From contig NZ_SMGR01000001.1 in assembly GCF_004346865.1 (NCBI RefSeq), forward strand, positions 1,116,001 to 1,180,000: a stretch of DNA of 64,000 bases, given 5' to 3'. The notes beneath the pieces were generated by a model. That model did no database searches. It was not told where the DNA came from and worked only from the letters and a program-made list of their open reading frames with translations. Shown here in pieces: positions 1-9,722 of the stretch. This DNA comes from Shimia isoporae. Lineage in GTDB: Bacteria; Pseudomonadota; Alphaproteobacteria; Rhodobacterales; Rhodobacteraceae. Both the position numbers and the translations under genes were made by a program. Within the stretch, counting starts at the first letter, position 1; each line of letters starts with the position of its first letter.

Positions 1-1686
1 ACGTTGCCCCGGTTTGATTACGACGCCGGGCACATCCAGCGTCGGGGCCGCTTCTTCGTCATAACCAAAGCTGACTTCCCGCAATTCAAACTGGCCTTTC
101 AGGCTTTCGCGGCGCAGGTACTTGCGGGCGCCGTCTTTCTCTTGTTCGGAGAGGGCAATTGCATCAAGGCTTTCAAGCGCTCCCTTGACGTTGGACCAGC
201 GTGCGAGAGTGCCGGCGAACTGGGTCAACGGTGACAGAGTTCGTGATGTCAGAATGCCAACCGCGATTATGGTTCCCACAGTGAATTCGCCAGCGAAAAC
301 AAGATAAGTGCCGATCACGACGGTCGCGATATACGTCATCTGCTGAACGCCGTTGGACCAGTGGGTCAGGGTCGCGGCCAGCCGGCGCTGCTCCGCAGAC
401 GAATACGAAGATACCTCGTTCAGCTCGTCCCAAAGGCGCAGAACACGTTCCTCTCCGCGCTGTGTCTTGACTGTATCAAGTTCGGTAATGACTTCCTGCA
501 GCAAACGACCGACCTTTGTCGATGCGCCCTGGGTCTGACGGGACAAGTCGATCATTCGCTTTTGCAAGAGATAGGCCGGTAAGACCATCAGCAGACCGCC
601 AGCGACCAGCACCCAGACCATGTTGCCGGCGATGGAGGCGACCAGCGCAAGAAAGATCAGGATGAACGGCATGTCGGCCAAAACGGAAATCGTGCTGGAC
701 GTGAAAAAGTCGCGCACGGCCCCGAAATCACGCATGGCGGCAAACAAGCCCGAAGGGGGCAGGGGGCGCCGGTCGGAGCGCATACCCAAAAGGCGCTTCA
801 TCAGGCGATGCTGGATCGAAAGCTCCATACGGCGGCCTGCGGCGTCGGACATTCGCGCACGGGCAAGTTTCAGAGCGCCTTCAAGCAGGATCGCGCAGAT
901 AACGCCCATTGCAAGCACCCAGAGCGTCGCTTCGGACTGATGCGGGATAACGCGGTCGTAGACTTGCAGCGAGAAAAGCGCGACCGCCACAGCAAGAAGG
1001 TTCGCGACCAGCGACCCCAACATAATTTCGCCGACGTGCCGACGGTACTTGGTAAACTCGCCCCAGAACCAATGGTCGTTGGTGATCTGCGGCACATGTC
1101 TGTCGGCCAACTGGCGCAGCGAGACCTTTGCCGCCAGAGCCTGTCCGGTGAAAAACGGCGCGAACTCCGTTACCGGCACTTCGGCGCGGTTGTCGGGCTG
1201 GCTAGGATCGTAGACTGTGAGTGTCTCTTCTTCCTGTGACAGCACAAGGACCGACTGCCCGTTGCTCATCATCGTGATCGCGGGCCAGCTCTTGGGCGCA
1301 ATCGCGAGAGATTTGTGGATCTTGGGATCCACGCCCGTGTGGGAAAGCGCCTTTGCCAGTGCAGTCAAGGTCACGTCGCCGGGCGATGTCGTCCACATGA
1401 ACTCGCCAACATCCGAAACCGGAACGTCCACTCCGTTGAGAGCGGCCAGAGTCGAGACGAGGCCGGCACGATGTTCGATGCGAGTCGCAGTGGCTTCTAC
1501 CAGGTCGTGCAGCGCGTCAGCCGGTTTTGCCGCAGGTTTCGGCGTTGTTTGCGCTTGGCTCAGCGTGACGCTTGCCTTGGGTTCAGATTGCTTTGGTTTG
1601 GACGGTGTGTTTTGCGGCGTGTTGGCGGCGGCACCGGGTTTCACGGCGGCGATCGAGAGAACAACCGGGGCTTTGGCCTTGGTCAA
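1..1686 (-). CDS. Type I secretion ABC permease/ATPase, LapB-like (3' part outside window)
   Basis: Inner-membrane exporter that would move the neighbouring adhesin through a TolC-type tunnel. The minus strand encodes 562 codons before the left edge; Walker A and the rest of the nucleotide-binding domain lie outside. Visible in order: a Pro/Ala/Lys-rich N-terminus (about 1-55), a C39-peptidase-like region (about 60-200) in which I find no catalytic Cys, typical of exporters that do not cleave their substrate, then membrane segments from about residue 245 ('GSLVANLLAVAVALFSLQVYDRV', shortened: residues near 250-270) to about 480, and the first strand of the ATPase ('ELREVSFGYDEE'). The start is a TTG whose TTGA overlaps the stop of the TolC-like gene, with GGAG just upstream, so translation is probably coupled. 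An HlyD-type adaptor is expected beyond the edge but cannot be seen. Confidence 0.85.
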   Translation of the reverse strand, partial: MTKAKAPVVLSIAAVKPGAAANTPQNTPSKPKQSEPKASVTLSQAQTTPKPAAKPADALHDLVEATATRIEHRAGLVSTLAALNGVDVPVSDVGEFMWTTSPGDVTLTALAKALSHTGVDPKIHKSLAIAPKSWPAITMMSNGQSVLVLSQEEETLTVYDPSQPDNRAEVPVTEFAPFFTGQALAAKVSLRQLADRHVPQITNDHWFWGEFTKYRRHVGEIMLGSLVANLLAVAVALFSLQVYDRVIPHQSEATLWVLAMGVICAILLEGALKLARARMSDAAGRRMELSIQHRLMKRLLGMRSDRRPLPPSGLFAAMRDFGAVRDFFTSSTISVLADMPFILIFLALVASIAGNMVWVLVAGGLLMVLPAYLLQKRMIDLSRQTQGASTKVGRLLQEVITELDTVKTQRGEERVLRLWDELNEVSSYSSAEQRRLAATLTHWSNGVQQMTYIATVVIGTYLVFAGEFTVGTIIAVGILTSRTLSPLTQFAGTLARWSNVKGALESLDAIALSEQEKDGARKYLRRESLKGQFELREVSFGYDEEAAPTLDVPGVVIKPGQR

Positions 1687-3008
1687 ATCGCGTCTCCGTT
1701 CGCCAGAAGACCCATGTCTCGGGCCAGTTGCAGCTGCGCGAGGATCTTGTCGTATTTCGCGTCAATCCCGTCCAGAGCGCGATAGGTGGATTGTTCGTAG
1801 ACATCAACGACTTCCAACACAGATCGTTGGCCAGCGCGGAACTGAGCTTCGAAAAGTTTATAGGTCTGGCGCCCGTCGCGGGCCAAAGTATTGGCCTCTT
1901 TCTCCTGACGGGAAAGGCTTTCGATTTCACGGCGCAGGCGGCTTTCGGAGCGTGCGGAGTCTTCTTGCGCTTCCTCAACCTGCCGTTTGGCCGTTTCCTT
2001 GGTCGATTCAATTGCCTGAATGCGCTTTCCGGTGCCAAGACCAAGGCCCGTTTCGGTGCTCAGGTCCAAAGACGCGGAATTGCCTGTGTTTGCCAATGTT
2101 CCCGTGGCCGAAAGGCCGGGCAGTTGTCCGGCACGCTCGACTGTCGCCTGTGCCACAGCGCGTTTGGCCTCCGCGCTGGCCTTGATAACCTCAAGTGCTT
2201 CGACAGACCCATTGACCTCGACGCCGGAAACTGGCGCAAGGTCAAATCGCGTGCCGGTCATCGCGGTCAACTCCGACAGCGCGGTTTCGGTGCTTTCGGA
2301 GGCTGTGTCCCGCATCGTACGAAGGGTATTGATCTTGGTTTGAACCATTCTCAGGTCGCCCTTGTTGGACACGCCACCGGACACGCGACCTTCGACAATG
2401 TCGCCAAAATGGTTCATCTGCTTGAGTGCTCGGTTTCCGAGAGCAGCTTTTTCCTGGCCGCGCAGTGCTTTGATATAGAGCGCCAATGCGGTGTAGGCGC
2501 GGTCGTTCATGTCCTGCGATAACGATACTGCCGCCACTTCGACGTCGGCCGCCGCGTAGTCGCGCTCCGCCTTTTTGCGACCGTGGTCAAACAGGACCTG
2601 ATCCAGCACTAGTCCGGCCACGACGTCACCCAGCGAGGTAAGCGACACCGTCGGACCCAACGTTGGCAACCAGTTCTTGTCTTCGGCTTCCGCCCGCAAC
2701 TTGGCGGTCTTGAGTTGCGCTTCGGCGGCGCGATTGGACGAGGTCAACGCGACGTCTGTTACATAGGCAAGCTGGCTGCTTTCCGGCAGAACCGAACGTC
2801 GGGCCACCAGCGTCTCCAGAATGTCGGATTGGGCTTTAGTGTCCGGTTGAGAAAACGCGCTCGCGGCCTTCATGACCTCAGCGCCGTCTTCTTGCTGTTT
2901 CCCTTTCAGGAAAGCCGGCGCTTCAAGCGGCATGGATTGCATGCAACCGCCAAGCAGGCTCAGCCCCAGAAGAGGCAGAAGACCTTTGATAAGCGGATGC
3001 AGTGCCAT
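1683..3008 (-). CDS. TolC-family outer membrane lipoprotein of a type I secretion system
   Basis: Outer-membrane channel component, 441 residues, usual length for the family. The N-terminus is a lipoprotein signal with lipobox L-G-G-C (Cys22). Most of the rest is long Ala/Glu/Arg/Leu-rich helix in two similar halves, as expected for the two OEP domains (for example residues with 'RAEAEDKNWLPTLGPTVSL' and later 'QLPGLSATGTLANTGNSAS', the strand-helix turns that recur in TolC proteins). It sits 42 bases downstream of the Ig-repeat adhesin and overlaps the ABC exporter by 4 bases, giving an adhesin-TolC-ABC operon. This resembles LapE/LapB organisation. Substrate assignment to the adhesin is inferred from context. 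Confidence 0.88.
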   Translation of the reverse strand: MALHPLIKGLLPLLGLSLLGGCMQSMPLEAPAFLKGKQQEDGAEVMKAASAFSQPDTKAQSDILETLVARRSVLPESSQLAYVTDVALTSSNRAAEAQLKTAKLRAEAEDKNWLPTLGPTVSLTSLGDVVAGLVLDQVLFDHGRKKAERDYAAADVEVAAVSLSQDMNDRAYTALALYIKALRGQEKAALGNRALKQMNHFGDIVEGRVSGGVSNKGDLRMVQTKINTLRTMRDTASESTETALSELTAMTGTRFDLAPVSGVEVNGSVEALEVIKASAEAKRAVAQATVERAGQLPGLSATGTLANTGNSASLDLSTETGLGLGTGKRIQAIESTKETAKRQVEEAQEDSARSESRLRREIESLSRQEKEANTLARDGRQTYKLFEAQFRAGQRSVLEVVDVYEQSTYRALDGIDAKYDKILAQLQLARDMGLLANGDAI

Positions 3009-3050
3009 GATCTGAGCTTGTGTCCCGAGTGCGTTTCCCGTTTGGATGAA

Positions 3051-6000
3051 TTAGACGATGACGTTGATGTCCTGATCGATAACCAGCGTCACACCGTCGT
3101 CGCCAACTGTGTAGATGTCATAAGTTTCACCTTCGATATCAACGGTTTGTCCCGTATTGGTCGCTCCGGATACCGTAACTTGATCGTCCGAGCCACCGTG
3201 GATTGTGAGCGTATCGGAGGTGTCGGAAAGATCGCGGATCTGAGATTCCGTCAGTGTCAGGCTGGTGTCTGACGCGTAGTCCAGTTCGAGAGCTTCGATG
3301 TTGAAGTTACCGAGCGCGGCGTGATCCAGGGTGCCGGAATTGGTGACGTTGTCGTCCAGCACCAGAAGAGTGTCAGACTCATTGCCTGCCGCATCCTCGG
3401 ACGAGATCACCAGATGGGTGCCATCCGCGGCGCGCGGATTCAGGACAAACAGGCTTTCGTCGCCGCCAAGCGCGACTTCCGTCGTTGCCAGTTGCGCCGT
3501 CGAGCCATCCTGATTGAGCGCATGCATCTCGTAGGTCTGGTCTTCGGACGTGAGCGACACCGAGGTCACATCATCACCCGCAAACGTCACCGACTGAACA
3601 ATCGGGGTCGTGATTTCGGTGTCGACCTCGAAGGTCGCGGTGGTCGATGCTGTGTTGCCCGCGACGTCGGTCACGCTGAGCGTCGCATTGGCGGTATAGG
3701 TGCCTTCGGGCAGGGAACCGCTTTCGTAGGTCACGAACCAGTTGCCGGATGCATCCGCGGTCGTGGTGCGCGTCACGCCTTCTACGGTAACGCTGACAGT
3801 GGCACCGGGTTCTGCGGTGCCATCCATCACGAGGCCACCTTGCATTTGCGCTGCGTTCACCGGATTTGTGAACATGGCTGCGTTCAAATCCACGGTCACG
3901 GCGGTGGACGTGTCCACGCGCAATGTACCGGACGTGGTCGCTAGGTTGCCCGCGGCATCGGTGCCGGTAACACTGACCGCTGCGTCGTATTCTCCTTGAG
4001 GGATATCAGCCGCAGAATACGCGGCGGACCATGTGCCGCCTGCCGTTGCGGTCACTGTTCTGGTGACGCCGGCAAGGGTCACCTGGACCAATGTTCCAGG
4101 GTCGGCCGTTCCGGTGAGGACCACGCCCCCGGCGACATCGGCCGCATTTGCGATGTCGTCGCCCCCAGCCTGACCGCTGTCGTAGCCTACAGACACCTCT
4201 GTATCGATATGTACGGTACCGGTTGTAGACGTGCTGTTTCCCGCTGGATCGGTGGCAACCACAGTGACGGTGCTGTCGTAAGTCCCTGCCGGAACTTCGG
4301 CTGCCGTCCAATTTGCGGTCCAGTTGCCAGAGCCATCTGCCATGACTGTGCGTGTTACGCCTTCCAGTGTGACCAGAACCTGTGCGCCCGCGTCTGCAGT
4401 GCCGGTGAGGGTGATGCCAGAGGCCTGTTCCGCCGCATTTGCGGTGTTGTCGCCGCCAAGTTGCCCTGCGTCCAGCCCCGCGGAAATTTCCGTGTCGACT
4501 GTGAAAGTTTCGCTCACAGTGGTGCTGTTACCCGACGGGTCCGTGGCGGTGACCGTGACTGTGCTGTCATATGTGCCGGAGGGAATTTCGGCTGCCGTCC
4601 AGCTTGCAGTCCAGTTACCCGAATTATCAGCCAGTACGTTGCGGGTTACACCTTCGACCGTTACAGCCACCTGAGACCCTGCTTCGGCAGTGCCGGTAAG
4701 TGTCAGGCCCGCAGCAACTTCGGCCGCGTTTGCGATGTCATCCCCGGCAATCGGGGAGGTGATGCTGGCGGCACCAACGGTGTCGACATGTACGGTGAAG
4801 CTTTGTGTGGAGCTGTTGCCCGCGGCGTCGGTGGCCGTCAATGTGATGTCGCTGTCATATGTGCCAGGCACAATTTCAGCAGCGCTGTAAGACATCGACC
4901 AAGCGCCGGAGTTGCCGACGGTGACAGTGCGAGTAAGTCCTTGGAAATCAATCGTAAGTGAGCTTCCGGGTTCACCGGTTCCAGTCAAAACAACACCGTC
5001 GGAGGCTTCTGCGGCATTTATGACATTGTCGCCTTCGACAACGCCCAGCGTCGCGCCCGGCGCAATGGTGTCCACTTCGAGAATGTCCGTGACGGTTGTC
5101 GCGTTGCCGCGCGCATCAGTGGAGGTGATCGTAACAGCGGTTTCGTATTCGCCAGTTGCAATCTCTCCGGAGGCAAAGGTCACCGACCAGGACCCGTCGT
5201 TCGCGACTGTTGTGCTGTGCGTGGTGCCATCAATTTCGACGTCGATTGACGCGCCGGGTTCGCCTGTGCCGGTAATCACGTGCCCCGCGTCCCGCTCGTC
5301 GGCATTTACAACTTCGCCAACCGACTGCGTCCCCTCTGTCACCAGCGCATCGGGCGCAGTGGTGTCGATGTCCACTGTTGGTCCGTCCAGATTGTAGACG
5401 GTGCCGTCGGGCGCAGTCACGGTGACCGCGGCATCATATACGCCGTCAGCTGGCAGTTCGGACGGGTCCAATACCACTTCCCAAGTGCCGGAGTCGTCAA
5501 TGGTGACCGTTTCTGTCGCGCCGCCGACGTTCACCACGACGACCGAGCCAGCTTCGCCGGTGCCAGTAATGGTCACGGTGTCGTCACCCGTGCCGCCAAT
5601 GATCCGATCAACGTCCGGGTCGTCTACGGTTGGAACAATAGCTCCGGTGCCGCCGCCGCCAGACCCTCCGCCTGTGCCACCACCCGTGTCGCCGTCATCA
5701 TCTCCAGAGCCGTTGCTACCAGAGCCGTCGCCGGAGTCGTCTCCGCCGCCGCTTACCAGCGCGGAGGCGGCCGCCGCACCGCCGAGACCCAAAAGCGTAC
5801 CGATCCCGGGAACTGCGGCTGCGATTGGCGCGACAACAGGTTCGATCCGTTCCAGATCGAGAAAGGCGAGGTCGTCATACTCGGACCATTTGTCATCCAT
5901 CGGAATGGTGTCGTACTGAACAAAGTACTGGTCGCCGACCGGTTCGCCCATCTCCACTTTGTGGAACTGGCCATCCTTGCTGAGATAAAGATCACGATCT

Positions 6001-6230
6001 TCGGCCATGTCTCCGGTGAAATAGCCCTGAAGCGTAATTGTCTCACCGCTCGCCAGGGTGACCACCAGATCACCGCCCTGACGGGTGTAAGACGTCACAT
6101 CCATTGGCGAGAGGTTCAGCGATACTTCACTTGCCTGCGAAACAGCAATTATTCCGTGGTCGGAAACTGCCGATTGCCCACGTACCACACCCCCGTCCGC
6201 GCCACGGACGGCATAACCGAAACTATTCAT
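3051..6230 (-). CDS. Large BapA-like adhesin with seven Ig-like repeats, type I secretion substrate
   Basis: Probable secreted or surface-retained adhesin of 1059 residues. Residues 1-130 form a BapA-prefix-like domain (an apparent beta-rich unit including 'GETITLQGYFTGDMAED'), followed by a Gly/Ala hydrophobic stretch (about 137-160) and an Asp/Gly/Ser linker (about 160-200). Seven repeats of about 90-100 residues follow, each starting with a TGT(G/A)(E/D)xG-type strand, passing through 'GxWxxx(Y/W)xxxxxPxGxY' and 'TDxxGN', and ending in (V/I)DT. The C-terminal 200 residues lack RTX nonapeptides but show the 'LTLTESQIRDLSDTSDTLTI' block found near the end of many type I substrates. Being first in an operon with TolC and ABC components supports export by that system. 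No cleavage site or ligand-binding lectin domain was recognised. Confidence 0.82.
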   Translation of the reverse strand: MNSFGYAVRGADGGVVRGQSAVSDHGIIAVSQASEVSLNLSPMDVTSYTRQGGDLVVTLASGETITLQGYFTGDMAEDRDLYLSKDGQFHKVEMGEPVGDQYFVQYDTIPMDDKWSEYDDLAFLDLERIEPVVAPIAAAVPGIGTLLGLGGAAAASALVSGGGDDSGDGSGSNGSGDDDGDTGGGTGGGSGGGGTGAIVPTVDDPDVDRIIGGTGDDTVTITGTGEAGSVVVVNVGGATETVTIDDSGTWEVVLDPSELPADGVYDAAVTVTAPDGTVYNLDGPTVDIDTTAPDALVTEGTQSVGEVVNADERDAGHVITGTGEPGASIDVEIDGTTHSTTVANDGSWSVTFASGEIATGEYETAVTITSTDARGNATTVTDILEVDTIAPGATLGVVEGDNVINAAEASDGVVLTGTGEPGSSLTIDFQGLTRTVTVGNSGAWSMSYSAAEIVPGTYDSDITLTATDAAGNSSTQSFTVHVDTVGAASITSPIAGDDIANAAEVAAGLTLTGTAEAGSQVAVTVEGVTRNVLADNSGNWTASWTAAEIPSGTYDSTVTVTATDPSGNSTTVSETFTVDTEISAGLDAGQLGGDNTANAAEQASGITLTGTADAGAQVLVTLEGVTRTVMADGSGNWTANWTAAEVPAGTYDSTVTVVATDPAGNSTSTTGTVHIDTEVSVGYDSGQAGGDDIANAADVAGGVVLTGTADPGTLVQVTLAGVTRTVTATAGGTWSAAYSAADIPQGEYDAAVSVTGTDAAGNLATTSGTLRVDTSTAVTVDLNAAMFTNPVNAAQMQGGLVMDGTAEPGATVSVTVEGVTRTTTADASGNWFVTYESGSLPEGTYTANATLSVTDVAGNTASTTATFEVDTEITTPIVQSVTFAGDDVTSVSLTSEDQTYEMHALNQDGSTAQLATTEVALGGDESLFVLNPRAADGTHLVISSEDAAGNESDTLLVLDDNVTNSGTLDHAALGNFNIEALELDYASDTSLTLTESQIRDLSDTSDTLTIHGGSDDQVTVSGATNTGQTVDIEGETYDIYTVGDDGVTLVIDQDINVIV

Positions 6231-6427
6231 GAGTTTTCACCGCTCTTGTTCATTAGTTGGGCTTTTTGCCCTTATGATTTGCCCGCACTATACGCAGACA
6301 AATCAAGTTTTCCAAATATTTTTTGGAATTGATTAATGCCTTGTCGAACGCAGAAAGCGGTCTGCTTGCAAAGGGTTGGCGGGTTTCTCCTCATTGGAGA
6401 GGCCTGTTCCGGCGGAGTGGCAAAACA

Positions 6428-6459
6428 AAAGGGCAGCCCAAACGGACTGCCCTTTGAAA
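6428..6459 (-). terminator. Rho-independent terminator after the RTX glycosidase gene
   Basis: On the minus strand the arms aaagggcag and ctgcccttt pair, extended inwards to a tetraloop (ggcagtcc-gttt-gggctgcc), and are followed by ttttgtttt. It lies 20 bases past the stop of the RTX enzyme gene and about 200 bases before the adhesin, so the adhesin operon probably has its own promoter in 6231-6427. Confidence 0.82.
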
Positions 6460-6478
6460 TTTTCACAACTTTGGCGTG

Positions 6479-9085
6479 TTAGAACAGGAAATCGTCTGCC
6501 GTAAGGTCACCAATGCTCACGTTGTTGAGCGTGATGTGGTTGGTCGACCCCATATGTACGATCACATTGTTGCCGTCCTGGATCAGATGGTTGCTCACCA
6601 AATCGTTCCAGTCATCGATCGTTTTTACGCCTGCGAGTTTCAGAATGTCGCCTTCTGCGGTGTTGAAATCGGTGATGACATCCATGCCGTCGCCGTTCTT
6701 GTATTCAAAGACGTCGGCGCCATCTCCACCCGTCATGGTGTCGTTGCCGCGTCCGCCGTACAGCCGATCGTTGCCAGTCCCGCCTTTTAGAACGTCATGA
6801 CCTTCGCCACCGGACAGGAAGTCGTTGCCCGCGTCGCCGAACAGGATGTCGTTTCCGTTTTGGCCATAAAGGGTGTCGTTGTCGTCGCCACCGTTCATCA
6901 CGTCGTTGCCATTGCCGCCGTAAAGGGTGTCGGTTCCAGCATCGCCGTACATGGTGTCGTTGTCGTCGTAACCATATAGACGGTCACTGCCGATCCCGCC
7001 GTACATCAGGTCATTGCCGGCATCGCCGTACAGGTAGTCGTCGCCGTTTTCGCCGTAGAGCGTGTCGTCGCCATCGCCACCCCGCAGAGTGTCTCGGCCA
7101 TTGCCGCCAAAGAGCCGGTCATTGCCATCTTCGCCCTCGAGATTGTCACGACCGCCGCCGCCGTACAGGATGTCTTCGCCCTTGCCTGCAACCAGGTGAT
7201 CGTTGCCTTTTTCGCCATAAAGCGTGTCGTCGCCTTCCTTGGAGCGGATCGTGTCAGCACCGTTACCGCCATGGAAAACGTCATTGCCGCTGCCGCCGGC
7301 AAAATACTCGGACTTGTCCGTGCCGGTCTGGTGGATGGCGGCGTCAGCCTTCTTGATGGTGATTGCGATAAGTTCATAGGGATCCAGCTCGAAGGAGAAC
7401 TCCGCGACGGACCCGCCGAGCGCGTCCCTGGAGAAATATGTCTCCATGCCGATGACATCGCTTTCCGTCGGATAGTAGAAATCTTCGAGCGACGTCGGGT
7501 TGGTCACGCCCGGGCGCAGCAGAATATCCTCGGGGTGGGGCAGGTAGGTTTTCCAAACGCCACCGGACAATTTGATCATGCCGTCGGAGAACGCGTCGCC
7601 CAACTTTGCGATCAAGGCGTCGCGTTCCTCGTTGCTGATCACACGCTTCGGGTTGCGAGACACGAGAAGCCCGTCTTCGTCATACGCGCGGTTCTCACTG
7701 AGGCCGTCAGAGGAGTTTTCGTCGATGCCGAACTTGATTGCATTCCAATCCAGCGCGCCGTCAACAAGACCGGACAAATCCAGATCGAACTGCTTGCCGA
7801 AATCATCGCTCATCGACATGACGTAAACGACCACATAGTCCTCTGAGTTGAAGACGTTCACTTCCATCTCGCTCGGGTTGAAACCTTCGACCGTGATCAA
7901 CTCGAGAGAGCCGCCCGCGTTCTCAAATGCGTCGGACAAATGCTGGATGGCCAACCCGGCCGGCGTGTACTCGATCGCGCGATTGTCGAGGTGTGGACCC
8001 GCGACAGAAGAACTGGTGTTGTGGCGCATCGCCCAGAATTCGGCACCGTCCACACCAAGTTCAAGCATGTTGGCAAACATCTCGATCGTTGTGCCCGCAG
8101 CCCGCAAGCCGAGCGCGCTGTAGTTGTTGCTGTCCACGTTCCATTCGGTGACGCGAATGTCCACGTCATCCGGAATGAGACCTTCCCAAACCGCAAAGCG
8201 CAGATCGAGGTTGCGTACCTCCATCTTGCTGTCGTTCTCGGTCAGGTCAAAGCCGCCTTCCCAGTCGTTGTAGTAATAGTGCGCGACGATGCCGTCGAAG
8301 CCGTTGCTGCTGTCGAACTGGAAACCGTTGGTAATGTCGCCGTCCGCATCAAGTTCCTGCATCAGCTCGAGATTGCCTTTGATGATGCGTTGCTCGTAGT
8401 CGTTCAGGCTGTGGTAGAAATCGCTCGCGCTCATTCCGTCGAGCCAGTCATCCGGGCGCTGGTCTGCTTCCCAATGCTGCATGGCGGCTTTGGCGTCAGC
8501 GTCGGAAATGGAGCCGTTGCTGGAGCCTTTGTAGTTGGACTGACCACCAGTCACATTGGCAGTCTGCACATAAATGTCGGGCTGGTAGCCATCAACCGTC
8601 ACGCTGTTCAGGGCTTCGGTGATCGCGCGGGCATTTGCACCGTATTCCGTCTCGTCGATGGTTTGCCAGAATTCGTTGCCGATCTCATAGGCTTTGATCA
8701 GGTGCGCGTCGGCGCCCATGTAATCAAGAACGAGTTGCGACCAGGCTTTCAGTTCAGCCGGGTCGGTGTGGGTTTCGTCAAGTGCCGCGACAACAAGAGT
8801 TGTGGAGGTGCCGGTGGCCTTGGCCCAGTCAAGATAGGCACGCAAGTCGGCGTCAAGCTGATCGAACCCGGTTGCCAAGGTGTCAAGTTGGGTAATGTCT
8901 TCACCAACTGCACGACCACCCGGATAGCGAAGATGGGACACGCCCAATGCGTCTGCGGCTTCAACAAAGCTGTCGTTGGGCGTACCGTCGGTCTCATTGG
9001 TGTCAGACAGGATGTTCCCGCCGAACATGTCCTGCTTCACCTCGATCGGTGCCTTGTCTGTATCAATTGTAATAGTCGTCGGCAT
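6479..9085 (-). CDS. Secreted glycoside-hydrolase-like protein with C-terminal RTX repeats
   Basis: An 868-residue two-part protein. Residues 1 to about 590 look like a clan GH-A (beta/alpha)8 hydrolase of the GH39/51/79 type: 'HLRYPGG' at 51-57, 'YEIGNEFW' with candidate acid/base Glu138, and 'RVTEWN' with candidate nucleophile Glu314. Residues about 597-780 are calcium-binding RTX nonapeptides (GGxGxDxLx), then a C-terminal block ending in D-F-L-F, the usual uncleaved type I secretion signal. There is no Sec signal, in keeping with export by an ABC system such as the one encoded next door. The exact GH family and substrate cannot be fixed by eye; arabinofuranosidase, glucuronidase and xylosidase folds are all possible. 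Its own terminator separates it from the adhesin operon. Confidence 0.82.
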   Translation of the reverse strand: MPTTITIDTDKAPIEVKQDMFGGNILSDTNETDGTPNDSFVEAADALGVSHLRYPGGRAVGEDITQLDTLATGFDQLDADLRAYLDWAKATGTSTTLVVAALDETHTDPAELKAWSQLVLDYMGADAHLIKAYEIGNEFWQTIDETEYGANARAITEALNSVTVDGYQPDIYVQTANVTGGQSNYKGSSNGSISDADAKAAMQHWEADQRPDDWLDGMSASDFYHSLNDYEQRIIKGNLELMQELDADGDITNGFQFDSSNGFDGIVAHYYYNDWEGGFDLTENDSKMEVRNLDLRFAVWEGLIPDDVDIRVTEWNVDSNNYSALGLRAAGTTIEMFANMLELGVDGAEFWAMRHNTSSSVAGPHLDNRAIEYTPAGLAIQHLSDAFENAGGSLELITVEGFNPSEMEVNVFNSEDYVVVYVMSMSDDFGKQFDLDLSGLVDGALDWNAIKFGIDENSSDGLSENRAYDEDGLLVSRNPKRVISNEERDALIAKLGDAFSDGMIKLSGGVWKTYLPHPEDILLRPGVTNPTSLEDFYYPTESDVIGMETYFSRDALGGSVAEFSFELDPYELIAITIKKADAAIHQTGTDKSEYFAGGSGNDVFHGGNGADTIRSKEGDDTLYGEKGNDHLVAGKGEDILYGGGGRDNLEGEDGNDRLFGGNGRDTLRGGDGDDTLYGENGDDYLYGDAGNDLMYGGIGSDRLYGYDDNDTMYGDAGTDTLYGGNGNDVMNGGDDNDTLYGQNGNDILFGDAGNDFLSGGEGHDVLKGGTGNDRLYGGRGNDTMTGGDGADVFEYKNGDGMDVITDFNTAEGDILKLAGVKTIDDWNDLVSNHLIQDGNNVIVHMGSTNHITLNNVSIGDLTADDFLF

Positions 9086-9722
9086 CGTACTGAATCCCTG
9101 AGCCAGAAAATTGGTCGTGAAAACGAGGTCGCGGCCGCAATCCGGATGGATTGCTCCTTACTGAAGTTGCGGCTGCTGCCGCCTAATTCGCGTGATGCTT
9201 TCTGCGTCCAGAGCGACAATTCTTGGCTCTGCCTCGGGGCCTATCGCGCATTTCTTATGCGTCAGTCGGCATCCCTGCACTTGGACCTAGGCCCTAGAAG
9301 TTAACGAAATCCAAAAGCGGAAACTGCGCGATTGCGAAGGGAATTGAGGTCAAATCCGCTGTTGATTTACCTAAAATATGAAACGCGTTAAGGTGCTGTA
9401 ATTATTGAATTTACGCCGGATGGTTGATGTAAGGCTCAGCGCATTCGCACGTAGTTTTTCAGAAAATCCAACAGATAAACGCGCCAAATATTTTGGTTCA
9501 GATGACAGGCGCAGCCTTCCAAGAGGCACATTCGCAACTTTTTGCAGACCAATGCGTTCCGGTTTCAAACTGAGTCGTCTATGCGATTGCCGTTTTGCTA
9601 AAGTGGATTCTTCTGTATGAGCCTGAGGTCAAATTGAATGCCCGTTGGATCTGGCAAACGCGCCAAGACCGACTACATGATGGGCCATGCCCCACGGAAG
9701 AACCCGGAAGAACGTCAAAGAG
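9086..9722. other. Intergenic region without a convincing gene
   Basis: About 640 bases between the divergent RTX enzyme gene and dusA. Frames here give only short peptides without family resemblance. The part 9300-9480 is visibly A+T-richer than the flanks, as promoter regions often are. A dyad-like cctaggccctag lies at 9286-9297, about 200 bases upstream of the RTX gene start, and could be an operator. No terminator, tRNA or riboswitch was recognised. Confidence 0.5.

Noticed and set aside
6700-7320. Tandem 27-base periodicity suggestive of a CRISPR-like or minisatellite array
   Set aside because: The period is the RTX nonapeptide codon unit within an open frame; units vary at silent sites and there are no spacers.
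7940-9304. 454-codon plus-strand frame opposite the RTX enzyme gene
   Set aside because: Antisense shadow of a gene with recognisable catalytic motifs; Val/Ala/Gly-rich product without motif.
9405-9620. 71-codon plus-strand ORF in the gap before dusA
   Set aside because: No RBS, no motif, A+T-rich start region; looks like a chance frame in an intergenic region.
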